NCBI GenBank assembly: GCA_964368965.1
Contig: CAYJDR010000017.1
Span: 1-42,900 of the forward strand
DNA from: CAYJDR01 sp964368965
Lineage (GTDB): Bacteria; Chrysiogenota; Deferribacteres; Deferribacterales; Mucispirillaceae
Length of the DNA stretch: 42,900 bases
Direction of reading: 5' to 3'
Shown: positions 27,090 through 35,366 of the stretch, in pieces
Numbering within the stretch: the first letter of the stretch is position 1
How the letters are laid out: every line of letters begins with the position of its first letter
The notes under the pieces: generated by a model
What the model was told of the DNA's origin: nothing
Databases searched by the model: none
What the model saw: only the letters and a program-made list of their open reading frames with translations
Translations under genes and position numbers: made by a program

Positions 27090-27599
27090 TTACAGAGATT
27101 CGATTTCGACTTGGAGTTCATTATACATGTTTTTGAACTCGGCATCTTCTTTGATGTGTCTGAGCAGGGCTTTTTGGACGAAGTCTTGTGCGCGTATGTA
27201 GTGGCGCTTTTTGTCTATGCTAGGCATGCTTGGTTTAACTTTATTAAGTTCCTTGTCGATAAGTTCGTAGTAGTACTTTTTGATGAATGTGATTTTTGCT
27301 TCTTGAAGTTGTTCTACGTTTTTAACTACTTCGATAGTTTTGCCGAAGATTTTTATTTCGAGGTTTGCTAGCTTTGGTGAAAATTGTGCATGGTCAAGTA
27401 CTAGGTCTTCAATATAGTTAAACCTACCAACGACGATATCGAAGCTAGTTGCAGGGTTGTTGATAAGCTCTGCGCTTTTGCGTATGTTGATCATTGTGTC
27501 TGATAGTGCAGCAAGGCTAAGGTCTACGTCTTTGAGTACACCTGTTCTAGGGTCGCGCATTTTTCTAAATTCACCTTTTTCAACATGAACGTCTTTCAT
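27090..27599 (-). CDS. Unrecognised 169-residue soluble protein
   Basis: I do not recognise this family. The protein opens MKDVHVEKGEFRKMRDP, has no signal peptide or membrane helix and is rich in charged residues. Most of it looks alpha-helical, for example around AKITFIKKYYYELIDKELNK. There are no cysteines and no recognisable motif. An AGGATA site precedes the start. It is upstream of the large hybrid kinase on the same strand, with a 146-base gap, and downstream of the tRNA terminator, so it probably has its own promoter. Cotranscription with the kinase cannot be judged. Confidence 0.75.
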   Translation of the reverse strand: MKDVHVEKGEFRKMRDPRTGVLKDVDLSLAALSDTMINIRKSAELINNPATSFDIVVGRFNYIEDLVLDHAQFSPKLANLEIKIFGKTIEVVKNVEQLQEAKITFIKKYYYELIDKELNKVKPSMPSIDKKRHYIRAQDFVQKALLRHIKEDAEFKNMYNELQVEIESL

Positions 27600-27689
27600 T
27601 ATATCCTCGGTTAATAATTAATAATAGTAATATATCATATTGTTTTGGAAAATTCAACAGTCTAAATGGAAGGATTAAAAATGGATAAC

Positions 27690-27714
27690 AAAAAAGCCTA
27701 TGCGAAGCACAGGC
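27690..27714 (-). terminator. Rho-independent terminator of the tRNA operon
   Basis: On the minus strand GCCTGTGC, loop TTC and GCATAGGC form an 8-base-pair stem with one G-U pair, followed by six T. It lies just after tRNA-Asp. Confidence 0.88.
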
Positions 27715-27722
27715 AATTTAAG

Positions 27723-27796
27723 CGGGGACGACGAGACTCGAACTCGCGACCTCTGGCGTGACAGGCCAGCGTTCTAACCAACTGAACTACGCCCCC
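27723..27796 (-). tRNA. tRNA-Asp (GTC)
   Basis: A cloverleaf of 74 bases. The acceptor stem is GGGGGCG/CGTCCCC with a G-U pair and discriminator G, the T arm is GCGAG-TTCGAGT-CTCGT, and the anticodon loop CTGTCAC gives GTC. The 3' CCA is not encoded. It is the last tRNA of the cluster before the terminator. Confidence 0.95.
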
Positions 27797-27807
27797 AATA
27801 AGGAGAG

Positions 27808-27880
27808 TGGACGCTGCAGGGATCGAACCTGCGACCTACGGCTTGTAAGGCCGTTGCTCTCCCAGCTGAGCTAAGCGTCC
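27808..27880 (-). tRNA. tRNA-Val (TAC)
   Basis: A cloverleaf of 73 bases. The acceptor stem is GGACGCT/AGCGTCC with discriminator A, and the anticodon loop CTTACAA is enclosed by ACGGC/GCCGT, giving TAC. CCA is not encoded. Confidence 0.95.
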
Positions 27881-27897
27881 GTTTCTCTTTTGAGAAA

Positions 27898-27972
27898 CGA
27901 CCCGTAGGGGATTCGAACCCCTGTTGTCGACGTGAAAGGCCGATGTCCTAGGCCAGGCTAGACGAACGGGTC
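27898..27972 (-). tRNA. tRNA-Glu (TTC)
   Basis: A cloverleaf of 75 bases. The acceptor stem is GACCCGT/ACGGGTC with discriminator G, the anticodon loop CTTTCAC gives TTC, and the T arm is AGGGG-TTCGAAT-CCCCT. CCA is not encoded. It is the first gene after the promoter at 28056-28084. Confidence 0.95.
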
Positions 27973-28011
27973 ATATTAAACTTTATTGTAAAAACTCTAG
28001 GTTCCTACAGA

Positions 28012-28027
28012 CACACTCGAAAGTGTG
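28012..28027 (-). repeat. Stem-loop with UUCG-type loop in the tRNA-Glu leader
   Basis: On the minus strand CACACT-TTCG-AGTGTG forms a 6-base-pair stem closed by a TTCG tetraloop. It lies between the promoter (28056-28084) and tRNA-Glu, so it is in the transcribed leader and may guide 5' processing. Confidence 0.6.
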
Positions 28028-28055
28028 ATTTGTTTTGCTTACCAAAGGTTTGCGT

Positions 28056-28084
28056 AATATAAAGCAATCAGCTAATTATGTCAA
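28056..28084 (-). promoter_or_regulatory. Consensus promoter of the tRNA-Glu-Val-Asp operon
   Basis: On the minus strand TTGACA (28079-28084) and TATATT (28056-28061) are separated by exactly 17 bases. Transcription would run through tRNA-Glu, Val and Asp to the terminator at 27690-27714. Confidence 0.88.
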
Positions 28085-28170
28085 TACCTTTTTGTAAAAT
28101 TTTTATCTATAACTAATAACCGGATGTTATAGATTGCTCAGCAGCACCCTTAAACAAAAAAGTTTAAGAA

Positions 28171-28246
28171 TGGTGAGCCGTGCTGGGATCGAACCAGCGA
28201 CCCACTGCTTAAAAGGCAGTTGCTCTACCGGCTGAGCTAACGGCTC
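28171..28246 (-). tRNA. tRNA-Lys (TTT) with encoded CCA
   Basis: A cloverleaf of 73 bases plus CCA. The acceptor stem is GAGCCGT/ACGGCTC with discriminator A, and the anticodon loop CTTTTAA is enclosed by ACTGC/GCAGT, giving TTT. Unlike its three neighbours it encodes the 3' CCA (28171-28173). A CTTAAAC/GTTTAAG stem-loop follows directly on its 3' side. It has its own promoter at 28281-28309. Confidence 0.95.
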
Positions 28247-28280
28247 ACTTCCGTAACGGCTTATCACCGTTGGGAATATG

Positions 28281-28309
28281 TTTATAGCAAAACACTATAC
28301 CTATGTCAA
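28281..28309 (-). promoter_or_regulatory. Consensus promoter of tRNA-Lys
   Basis: On the minus strand TTGACA (28304-28309) and TATAAA (28281-28286) are separated by exactly 17 bases, about 35 bases before the tRNA-Lys 5' end. Confidence 0.88.
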
Positions 28310-28320
28310 CAACTTTTTTT

Positions 28321-28339
28321 AACTTTTTTTAAAAAAGTT
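28321..28339. repeat. AT-only inverted repeat after purA
   Basis: AACTTTTTT and AAAAAAGTT form a 9-base inverted repeat 45 bases after the purA stop. The stem would be weak and is not followed by a clean T-run on the minus strand, so a terminator role is doubtful. Confidence 0.3.
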
Positions 28340-28383
28340 TTTAAAAAGTCTTGAAACCCTTGTGAAATATAGAAAACTTTTTG

Positions 28384-29670
28384 CTAAAAAATTTCATTCA
28401 ATACGATAGTTTGTGTTCTATCTGTGCCGATAGATACTAAGCAGTATGGTACGCCTAAGTAATCTTCGATAAATTTTATGTATTCTTTCGCATTTGCAGG
28501 AAGGTCATCTAAGCTTTTTGCGCCAGTTGAGTCTTGCTTCCAACCTTTAAATTCTTTGTAAATTGGCTTAATACGGTCAATTCTGCTTAAATCAGCTGGG
28601 AATGTGTCAACAACCTCACCATCGATTTCATACGCAGTACAAACCTTAATAACGTCCATATCATCAAGTACATCAAGTTTAGTTAAGGCAATATAGCTTA
28701 AGCCGTTAACCATGATAGCATATTTTGATACAACAAGGTCTAACCAGCCACATCTGCGTGGTCTGCCCGTAGTTGCGCCAAATTCATGGCCAGCTTTTCT
28801 TAGTGCTTCGCCGTCTGCGTCATGCAATTCTGTAGGGAACGGGCCGCTACCGACACGTGTTGTATATGCTTTCATAACGCCTACGATGTTGCTGATATAG
28901 CGTGGTGAAATGCCTGTACCTGTACAAGCGCCACCAGCTGTGCCGTTTGAAGATGTAACAAATGGGTATGTGCCGAAGTCAACATCAAGCATAGTGCCTT
29001 GTGCGCCTTCAAGCATAACTTTTTTGTTTTCAGATACTAGTTTGTTTATAAGCACTGAGCTATCTACGATATATTTGCAAAGTTTTTCTGCATAGCCTTT
29101 GCAGCTTTCTACGATAGAGTCTGCGTCAATTGGCTCCATGCCATATACTTTAACCGCGTATAGGTTCATTTCATCAACATTTGTACGGATTTTTTCTTCC
29201 AGCACTTTTAGGTCGAATAAGTCGCCCATGCGTATGCCTACGCGTGCAGTTTTATCCATGTATGAAGGTCCGATGCCTCTGCCAGTAGTTCCGATTTTGT
29301 TTGCGCCTTTAAGCTCTTCCTTATGTTTGTCAAACAACATGTGGTAAGGCATAATAACGTGCGCTCTGTCAGATATGAAAAATCTGCCGTCAAACTCTAT
29401 TCCGCGTTCAACAAGTCCGTTTATTTCTTTTAATAGTGCTTCTGGTTCGATAACTACGCCGTTGCCTATTATGTTTACAGTTGATTTATGGATTATACCA
29501 GATGGGATAAGGTGTAACACATATTTTGTGCCATCAACCCATACAGTATGGCCAGCGTTATGTCCGCCTTGGTATCTAACAACTACATCAGCTTGTTGAG
29601 AATACATATCAACAATTTTACCTTTACCTTCGTCACCCCATTGTGTGCCTAATACTACTGAACAACTCAT
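28384..29670 (-). CDS. purA: Adenylosuccinate synthetase PurA
   Basis: A 428-residue enzyme that joins IMP and aspartate with GTP hydrolysis, the first committed step to AMP. The N-terminal GTQWGDEGKGKIVD has the P-loop and catalytic residues. GHNAGHTV, GTTGRGIGPSY, EGAQGTMLDVDFGTYPFVTS and GRPRRCGWLD are all standard. Its ATG overlaps the hisZ stop (ATGA), and CGGAGG lies inside the end of hisZ. It is the last gene of the aminotransferase-hisZ-purA operon. Confidence 0.97.
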   Translation of the reverse strand: MSCSVVLGTQWGDEGKGKIVDMYSQQADVVVRYQGGHNAGHTVWVDGTKYVLHLIPSGIIHKSTVNIIGNGVVIEPEALLKEINGLVERGIEFDGRFFISDRAHVIMPYHMLFDKHKEELKGANKIGTTGRGIGPSYMDKTARVGIRMGDLFDLKVLEEKIRTNVDEMNLYAVKVYGMEPIDADSIVESCKGYAEKLCKYIVDSSVLINKLVSENKKVMLEGAQGTMLDVDFGTYPFVTSSNGTAGGACTGTGISPRYISNIVGVMKAYTTRVGSGPFPTELHDADGEALRKAGHEFGATTGRPRRCGWLDLVVSKYAIMVNGLSYIALTKLDVLDDMDVIKVCTAYEIDGEVVDTFPADLSRIDRIKPIYKEFKGWKQDSTGAKSLDDLPANAKEYIKFIEDYLGVPYCLVSIGTDRTQTIVLNEIF

Positions 29671-30794
29671 GTTGTACCTCCGTCAATAACTTTCTTAAAT
29701 TTATATATTTTCAAAAATTCCTGTGCCTTGTTTTTATCCTCAAGGAATAAAACGCTGCTGCCTTCATGGCGTAGTTCTTCTGCGAGTTTAATATTGTCGA
29801 ACCCTGTGATTAGGTAGTCAAACCCAACGCCGGAGTCGAGGCATATTTCAAATTGCATTATCTCATCAATATTTAGCGCCATGCCACATGCTGCTGCATC
29901 TGTGCCAAATTTTGATAGCAATGTGTCATACCTGCCACCACCACCAAGGCTAAAGCCTGCATCTTCATGTATTATTTCAAACATTATGCCTGTGTAATAG
30001 TCTAGCCCTTTCGCATCTGATAGGTCAAATACGAGGTTGTCAACATCAACTTCTAACAATTTAAGCCTATTGAAAAGATTGTCAAGGTAGTCTAGTCTTT
30101 CGAGCAATAAATTGTCAAACTCGCATAGCTCCCTGAGCTCGTCTATTAATGATATAGAGCCAAACGCTAAAGGCAATGCTTTAACAAGTTTAGCTAGATT
30201 GTCACATGCGAGTTTTTCAGCATAAGTTTTTAGCATAAACTGGTGCTTGTTGCGCAGTATGTTTTTTAGCTCATCTGCATGTTCGCCTGCAAGCTCAAGT
30301 ATACGTGATAAAAGCATAGCATCACTAACAACTAGTTGGTGGTCGTTAAGCCCGATAGATTTTAACGCTCTATCAGTCACTAATATCATCTCTGTATCGC
30401 CACACAGTTCAGAGCCTCCAAAAAGCTCCCAACCTAGCTGATATTTTTCGCTTTTATGTCCTCTATCCATATCTACAGTGCGATAAACAGCACCTTGATA
30501 GCTAATGCGTAGTGGCAATGGGTAGTCGCTCATGTAGCCAAGAACTGCACGGCATACTTGCGGTGTGAAGTCTGGGCGTAGTACGAGCATTTTGCCTGTG
30601 TTATTATCAACAAAGCGCACAGTATTTTCATCTGAAAAGTTATACGCAGTATCTTTCAGTAGGTCATATTGTTCGCACGTTGGTAAGCGCAGTTGCATAT
30701 AGCCATATTTATCGAGCACATCTTTAATGAGCCCTGTAATTTTATCTTTACGCCTAGAGCTATCCTGTACAGGTTCTGACTTAAAGTTCGCCAT
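29667..30794 (-). CDS. hisZ: ATP phosphoribosyltransferase regulatory subunit HisZ
   Basis: A 375-residue HisRS-like protein without aminoacylation function. It regulates the short form of HisG in the first step of histidine synthesis. The class II core is recognisable: LRPDFTPQVCR (motif 2 region), YQGAVYR, GLDYYTGIMFEIIHEDAG and LGGGGRYDTLLSKFG. The anticodon-binding domain is absent, as expected for HisZ rather than HisS. It starts 2 bases after the aminotransferase stop and overlaps purA by 4 bases. The organism should therefore encode a short HisG elsewhere. Confidence 0.92.
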   Translation of the reverse strand: MANFKSEPVQDSSRRKDKITGLIKDVLDKYGYMQLRLPTCEQYDLLKDTAYNFSDENTVRFVDNNTGKMLVLRPDFTPQVCRAVLGYMSDYPLPLRISYQGAVYRTVDMDRGHKSEKYQLGWELFGGSELCGDTEMILVTDRALKSIGLNDHQLVVSDAMLLSRILELAGEHADELKNILRNKHQFMLKTYAEKLACDNLAKLVKALPLAFGSISLIDELRELCEFDNLLLERLDYLDNLFNRLKLLEVDVDNLVFDLSDAKGLDYYTGIMFEIIHEDAGFSLGGGGRYDTLLSKFGTDAAACGMALNIDEIMQFEICLDSGVGFDYLITGFDNIKLAEELRHEGSSVLFLEDKNKAQEFLKIYKFKKVIDGGTT

Positions 30795-30796
30795 AA

Positions 30797-31951
30797 CTAT
30801 ACGCTCGGGAACGCTTCAACTAGGACAGCTTGAGCAGCAGCAACACCTGTGCCAAGTTTGATATCTGCACCGAACTTAACAAGCCCCATTTCGATAGCGC
30901 TTATAGCTGTGATAGTGTCAAATATATCGTGGTAGCCAAGGTGAGATATGCGTAATATTTTACCTGTAAGTTGGTCTTGCCCGCCAGCTAGTGCAACGCC
31001 ACATTTATCGCGTAAGTATTTAACGAATGCTTTGCCGTCAATATTTTCTGGCAGGAAGCAACCTGTAGCTGCGTTTGATGGTGCATCTGGCGCTAGTAGC
31101 TTTAAGCCAAGCGCAGTAGCAGCAGCTCTTGTTGCTTTAGCATTTATTTCATGGCGTTTGAATACATTGTCAACGCCTTCTTCAATCATCATATCTAGTA
31201 CAGATTTCAAGCCAATTACTAAACTAACGCCCGCAGTCCATGCTGTAGTATTTTTTAGTTGGTTTTTTAATTCTGTTTGTAAGTTGAGGTAGAAGCGTTT
31301 TGTTTCACACTTTTCAACCATTGCCCAAGCTTTTTTGCTTAAAGCGATTAATGCAAGCCCTGGTGGAAGCATGAACGCTTTTTGTGAGCCAGTAAGGAGG
31401 ATATCTATGCCCCATTCGTCCATTTTTGTATCATGCACGCCTAATGACGTAATACCATCAACAACTAATAATGTATTAGGCAGATCTCTAGTGATGTCTG
31501 CAAGTTCTTTAATAGGGTGGTAAACAGTTGTAGATGTTTCGCTACCTTGAACAAATACAGCTTTAGTATCTGGGTTATTTTTCAAGAACTCAGCAACGAG
31601 TGCTGGGTCGATAGCTTTGCCCCATTCAACATCTATTATGTGAGTGTCAACGCCATAGTTGTTGCAAATTTTGCCCCAGCGTTCGCCGAACTTGCCGCCG
31701 TTTATAACAAGCGCCTTATCGCCAGCAGATAATGTATTAACAACGGCTGATTCCATGCCAGCTGTTCCGCTACCAAGTATGATTAAAACTTCTTCGTTAG
31801 TTTTAAATACTTTTTTAAGGTTTTCCCTTGTTTCTGCAAATATTTGAGAAAACTCAGGTGTGCGGTGGTGTATCATTGGGCGCGCCATATCAAGTAGCAC
31901 TTGCTCAGGTACAGCAGTTGGGCCAGGTGTCAATAAATATTTCTTTAGCAT
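30797..31951 (-). CDS. Class V aminotransferase (alanine/serine-glyoxylate type)
   Basis: A 384-residue PLP enzyme of the alanine-glyoxylate/serine-pyruvate aminotransferase group. The N-terminus LTPGPTAVPEQVLLDMARP is typical, and so is HHRTPEF. The glycine-rich PLP loop is GSGTAGMESAV, the cofactor aspartate is in VVDGITSLG, and the PLP lysine is in TGSQKAFMLPPG. In anaerobes such proteins often work in serine, glycine or alanine interconversion; the exact substrate pair cannot be read from the sequence. A GAGG site precedes the start. It leads the hisZ-purA operon. Confidence 0.88.
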   Translation of the reverse strand: MLKKYLLTPGPTAVPEQVLLDMARPMIHHRTPEFSQIFAETRENLKKVFKTNEEVLIILGSGTAGMESAVVNTLSAGDKALVINGGKFGERWGKICNNYGVDTHIIDVEWGKAIDPALVAEFLKNNPDTKAVFVQGSETSTTVYHPIKELADITRDLPNTLLVVDGITSLGVHDTKMDEWGIDILLTGSQKAFMLPPGLALIALSKKAWAMVEKCETKRFYLNLQTELKNQLKNTTAWTAGVSLVIGLKSVLDMMIEEGVDNVFKRHEINAKATRAAATALGLKLLAPDAPSNAATGCFLPENIDGKAFVKYLRDKCGVALAGGQDQLTGKILRISHLGYHDIFDTITAISAIEMGLVKFGADIKLGTGVAAAQAVLVEAFPSV

Positions 31952-32255
31952 TTACTATTCCTCATTACATTAATAAATAAAATTACTACCCACATTACAC
32001 TATTCTTTTAAATTTTGCTATCAGAAAAATAAAAATGTTTTCTAGTTATTATATAAATATATTGAAAAAAGAATAAATATTGTATATATTGGCGTTATGA
32101 TATTGAATAAGATTGTTTCAGTATTATTATAGTAATTATGCGTATTGTACTGTTAATAAAAGCTTTTATTTATTCGAAGCGCTGCTAATGTTTAAAATGT
32201 AGCAAAATAGATATAAGTTGTTAATAGAATAACAATGGTAGTTGAGGTGTTAGTT
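31952..32255. other. Divergent AT-rich control region
   Basis: A 304-base divergent intergenic stretch between the aminotransferase operon (-) and the radical SAM operon (+). It is very AT-rich with many TATAAT-like hexamers, so no promoter can be picked with confidence. A 16-base perfect palindrome AATAAAAG/CTTTTATT lies at 32155-32170. Nothing else is recognised. Confidence 0.5.
32155..32170. repeat. 16-base palindrome before the radical SAM operon
   Basis: AATAAAAG/CTTTTATT is a perfect palindrome about 85 bases upstream of the radical SAM start. It could be an operator. Confidence 0.35.
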
Positions 32256-33185
32256 ATGGAAAATAATTTAGCGATTAAGCATGCGGATAGTAGTAATTGG
32301 CTTTACACAAACATGGGTGAGAAGAGAGGATATATCCAGCCGAAATCATTAAATGAATTGTGGTTTAATACAGGCACGAAATGCAACCTACGTTGCCCAA
32401 ATTGTTTTGAGGGCTCAAGCCCAACAAGCAATAGGCTAGAGCAACTGACGCTTGATGATGTTAAGCCGTTTATAGATGATGCTGTAAACATGGGGTGTCG
32501 TCAGTTTTCGTTCACTGGTGGTGAGCCGTTTTTTAACAGTAATATTTTTGATATTCTTGGCTATGCACTTGATTTTAACCCATGCTTAGTGCTTACAAAT
32601 GGCACATCACCACTACTTAATAATATAGAGAAAGTAAGAGAGCTAAAGCAAAAAAAGTATGCGCTATCGTTTAGGGTAAGTATCGATTATCCAAACCCAA
32701 TCAAACATGATAATAACAGAGGTGAAGGCAACTTTAATGTGTCACTTGCGACATTATCAGAACTATATAAAGCAGGGTTTAATGTTTCTGTAGCTAGGTT
32801 AAAAACACGCGATGAAGATAGCGAACAAATAGAGAACATGTATAAAGCATACTTCAAGATAATTAACATACCAGAAGATACACGCATAGTGGCGTTTAGC
32901 GACCTACATTTACCTAGCTCAAACTTAAACACTGTAGAGATTACTGAACATTGCATGACTGCATATAAAACTGAGGAAACACGCGATCGCTTCATGTGCA
33001 ATTTTAGCAAAATGATTGTGAAAAAGAATGGCAAAGCAGATGTTTTTTCATGCACATTGGTTGATGACGACGATAACTATAATATGGGTAGCAACCTATC
33101 ACATGCGATGAATGAACGTGTGATGTTGAAGCACCACCGCTGTTACAGTTGCTTTGCATCAGACACTTCATGCAGTGAACTATAG
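32256..33185 (+). CDS. Radical SAM protein, function unknown
   Basis: A 309-residue radical SAM enzyme. The cluster motif is C43-x3-C47-x2-C50 (TKCNLRCPNC), followed by the SAM-contacting FTGGEPFFN. The C-terminus ends in a small cysteine group (RCYSCFASDTSCSEL), which may hold an auxiliary iron-sulfur cluster. It differs from ArsS, which has GGAPE rather than GGEP. The ATG at 32256 (MENNLAIKHA) has GAGG 8 bases upstream; an earlier ATG at 32235 has none. It leads a tight operon with a TVP38 protein, a MerA-like flavoprotein and a DUF2064-glycosyltransferase fusion. The latter two families (TIGR04282/TIGR04283) are known as radical SAM-associated transferases, so a joint modification pathway is likely. 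The substrate is unknown. Confidence 0.85.
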   Translation: MENNLAIKHADSSNWLYTNMGEKRGYIQPKSLNELWFNTGTKCNLRCPNCFEGSSPTSNRLEQLTLDDVKPFIDDAVNMGCRQFSFTGGEPFFNSNIFDILGYALDFNPCLVLTNGTSPLLNNIEKVRELKQKKYALSFRVSIDYPNPIKHDNNRGEGNFNVSLATLSELYKAGFNVSVARLKTRDEDSEQIENMYKAYFKIINIPEDTRIVAFSDLHLPSSNLNTVEITEHCMTAYKTEETRDRFMCNFSKMIVKKNGKADVFSCTLVDDDDNYNMGSNLSHAMNERVMLKHHRCYSCFASDTSCSEL

Positions 33186-33195
33186 GTAGGCGCAC

Positions 33196-33855
33196 ATGAA
33201 GAAATGGGTAACGATAGCTACATTTATTGCTGTATTGTTTGCGCTATTTTTTGTAGTGAGGGCGTTAGAACTAGATGCTTTAATTACAGAGTTTAAATTA
33301 TGGGTGGCAGATAAAGGGACTTATGGAGCAATCGTTTTTGCACTTATTTATGCAGTTGCGACTGTGTTATTTATACCTGGCTCTGCTTTAACTATTGCTG
33401 CGGGTGCGATATTTGGCTCTACTGTGGGTGTTGTCACCGTGCTTGTAGGTGCAAATATTGGTGCTGGGCTAAGTTTTCTAGTATCAAGGTATATTGCGAG
33501 AGATGCTATGACGTCACTATTCAGCAAGAATGATAAACTCTCAAAACTTGATGACCTCACAGAAAAACATGGCGATATGATTGTGGCAATCACTAGGCTT
33601 GTTCCGATATTTCCGTTCAACTTTTTAAACTATGCGTTCGGGCTAACGAAAGTTAGTTTCAAGACATATATGATGTGGACAGCTTTATGCATTACCCCTG
33701 GCACTATACTATATGTAGTTGGTACTGATGCAGTCACAGTTGCAATAAGCGAAGGCAAAGTGCCGTGGAGTTTAGTTGCAGTTGTGGGTGCAATATTGGT
33801 TATACTAACATTTGTCGTGAAGAAAGCACGTAGCAAACTAGGGAGCGACGTATGA
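33196..33855 (+). CDS. TVP38/TMEM64-family membrane protein
   Basis: A 219-residue inner-membrane protein with about five to six helices and a basic C-terminus (VVKKARSKLG). It has the VTT/SNARE-associated domain core: FIPGSALTIAAGAIFG, GANIGAGLSFLVSRYIARD and RLVPIFPFNFLNYAFGLTKV. Related DedA/VTT proteins move lipids across membranes. It starts 10 bases after the radical SAM gene and overlaps the flavoprotein by ATGA. Its role in this operon is not known; handling a lipid-linked intermediate would be one possibility. Confidence 0.9.
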   Translation: MKKWVTIATFIAVLFALFFVVRALELDALITEFKLWVADKGTYGAIVFALIYAVATVLFIPGSALTIAAGAIFGSTVGVVTVLVGANIGAGLSFLVSRYIARDAMTSLFSKNDKLSKLDDLTEKHGDMIVAITRLVPIFPFNFLNYAFGLTKVSFKTYMMWTALCITPGTILYVVGTDAVTVAISEGKVPWSLVAVVGAILVILTFVVKKARSKLGSDV

Positions 33856-35366
33856 TATATAAAGAAATTAAGCCGTTAGATGAGTTTAATAAACAGTTGA
33901 TATCGGCAGTGCACCCAACTGGTTGGAAAAATCCAACTCCTGATGGCGTTTATAATATGGTTGTTATCGGCGGTGGCTCAGCTGGGCTTATTAGTGCTAT
34001 TATAACGGCTTCGCTAGGTGGAAAAGTTGCGTTAATTGAACGAGATATGATGGGTGGCGATTGCTTAAATGTTGGCTGTGTGCCGTCAAAAGCGTTGATA
34101 CGCTCAGCAAGGTATGCGCATGAACAGCGAAATGCACATGAATATGGATACACGCCAAGTGAAGTATCTGCTGACGATTTCCCAAAAGTTATGGAGCGCA
34201 TGCGTAAGATACGTGCAGAAATTAGTAAAAACGATTCTGCAGAACGCTATGCGTCACTAGGTGTAGATGTGTATATCGGCGATGCAAAATATATATCACG
34301 TGATAGTGTTGAAGTTGGCGGTCAAGTATTAAAGTTTAAAAAAAGCGTTATTGCAACAGGTGCAAGGGCAGTGGCACTAGATATAGAAGGGCTTGAAGAT
34401 GCAGGCTACTTAACTAACGAAAATATATTTGACCTTGAGCAACTACCGAAAGACTTACTTGTTATCGGTGGTGGCCCAATAGGTTGCGAACTTGCGCAAG
34501 CATTTAGCCGTTTTGGGTCGAATGTTTATATCGTGCAGAACGATAAATTTTTACAAAATGAAGATGCTGATGCGTCTGCGATATTAGAGCAACAGTTTGC
34601 GTGTGAGGGCATAAAAACATTTCTATACGCTGGTGTTACGAAGGTAGAAAAGCTAGCGAGTGGAAGAAAACAAGTATTAATAAAAGCTGAAAATGAGCAT
34701 GTTATAGAAGTTGATGAAATACTTATCGGTGTTGGGCGTGCACCAAATGTTGAGGGCATAGGGCTTGAAGTCGCAGGTGTAGAGTATGATGCTAGGCGTG
34801 GCGTTATCGTTGATGATAACCTACGTACAACAAACAAAAATATATATGCAGCTGGCGATTGTTGCTTGATGTGGAAGTTTACCCATTCAGCAGATATGGC
34901 TGCGCAGATAGTCGTGCAGAATGCTTTGTTTATGGGGCGTAAAAAGTGGAGTAATATCATCATGCCATGGTGCACATATACATCGCCAGAGATAGCACAT
35001 GTAGGCATGTACGACAAAGATGCTGAAAAAACAGGGATAGCGATAGATACATTCAAATTTGCACTAGATGAAAACGATAGAGCGCTACTTGATAGCGAGA
35101 GTGATGGCTTCGTAAAAATATCTGTACAAAAGGGAACAGATAAAATCGTTGGCGCAACAATAGTCGCTCACCATGCAGGCGAGATGATAAGCATGATCAC
35201 TATGGCGATGAATAACGGGCTAGGGCTATCGAAATTGGGCAACTTCATATACCCATATCCAACACAAGCCGATGCAATCAAGCGAGTAGCAACGCAATAT
35301 AACAAAACAAAATTAACACCGTTAGTTGCAAAGCTGCTAAAAGGTTGGCTAGGGTATACGAGATGA
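33852..35366 (+). CDS. Mercuric-reductase-like FAD pyridine nucleotide-disulfide oxidoreductase
   Basis: A 504-residue flavoprotein. After an extra N-terminal segment of about 30 residues come the FAD-binding motif VIGGGSAGL and the redox-active disulfide C71-LNVG-C76 (GGDCLNVGCVPSKAL). The NAD(P)-binding motif VIGGGPIGCELAQ, the second FAD site IYAAGDC and the C-terminal dimerisation domain follow. It has no N-terminal metal-binding HMA domain and no C-terminal cysteine pair, so true mercury reduction is unlikely. Such MerA-like proteins often occur beside TVP38 proteins. It overlaps its neighbours by 4 bases on each side, so it belongs to the operon. Confidence 0.9.
   Translation: MIYKEIKPLDEFNKQLISAVHPTGWKNPTPDGVYNMVVIGGGSAGLISAIITASLGGKVALIERDMMGGDCLNVGCVPSKALIRSARYAHEQRNAHEYGYTPSEVSADDFPKVMERMRKIRAEISKNDSAERYASLGVDVYIGDAKYISRDSVEVGGQVLKFKKSVIATGARAVALDIEGLEDAGYLTNENIFDLEQLPKDLLVIGGGPIGCELAQAFSRFGSNVYIVQNDKFLQNEDADASAILEQQFACEGIKTFLYAGVTKVEKLASGRKQVLIKAENEHVIEVDEILIGVGRAPNVEGIGLEVAGVEYDARRGVIVDDNLRTTNKNIYAAGDCCLMWKFTHSADMAAQIVVQNALFMGRKKWSNIIMPWCTYTSPEIAHVGMYDKDAEKTGIAIDTFKFALDENDRALLDSESDGFVKISVQKGTDKIVGATIVAHHAGEMISMITMAMNNGLGLSKLGNFIYPYPTQADAIKRVATQYNKTKLTPLVAKLLKGWLGYTR

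Noticed and set aside
27681..27760. Plus-strand ORF over the tRNA-Asp region
   Set aside because: It is antisense to a terminator and a tRNA, and its codons are just the complement of the tRNA.
32256..33185. Assignment of the radical SAM gene as ArsS (arsenosugar synthesis)
   Set aside because: The SAM-binding motif is GGEP rather than GGAPE, and the flanking sequence differs. Only the neighbour families are shared.
33852..35366. True mercuric reductase MerA
   Set aside because: The C-terminal cysteine pair and the N-terminal metal-binding domain are missing, and no other mer genes are present.
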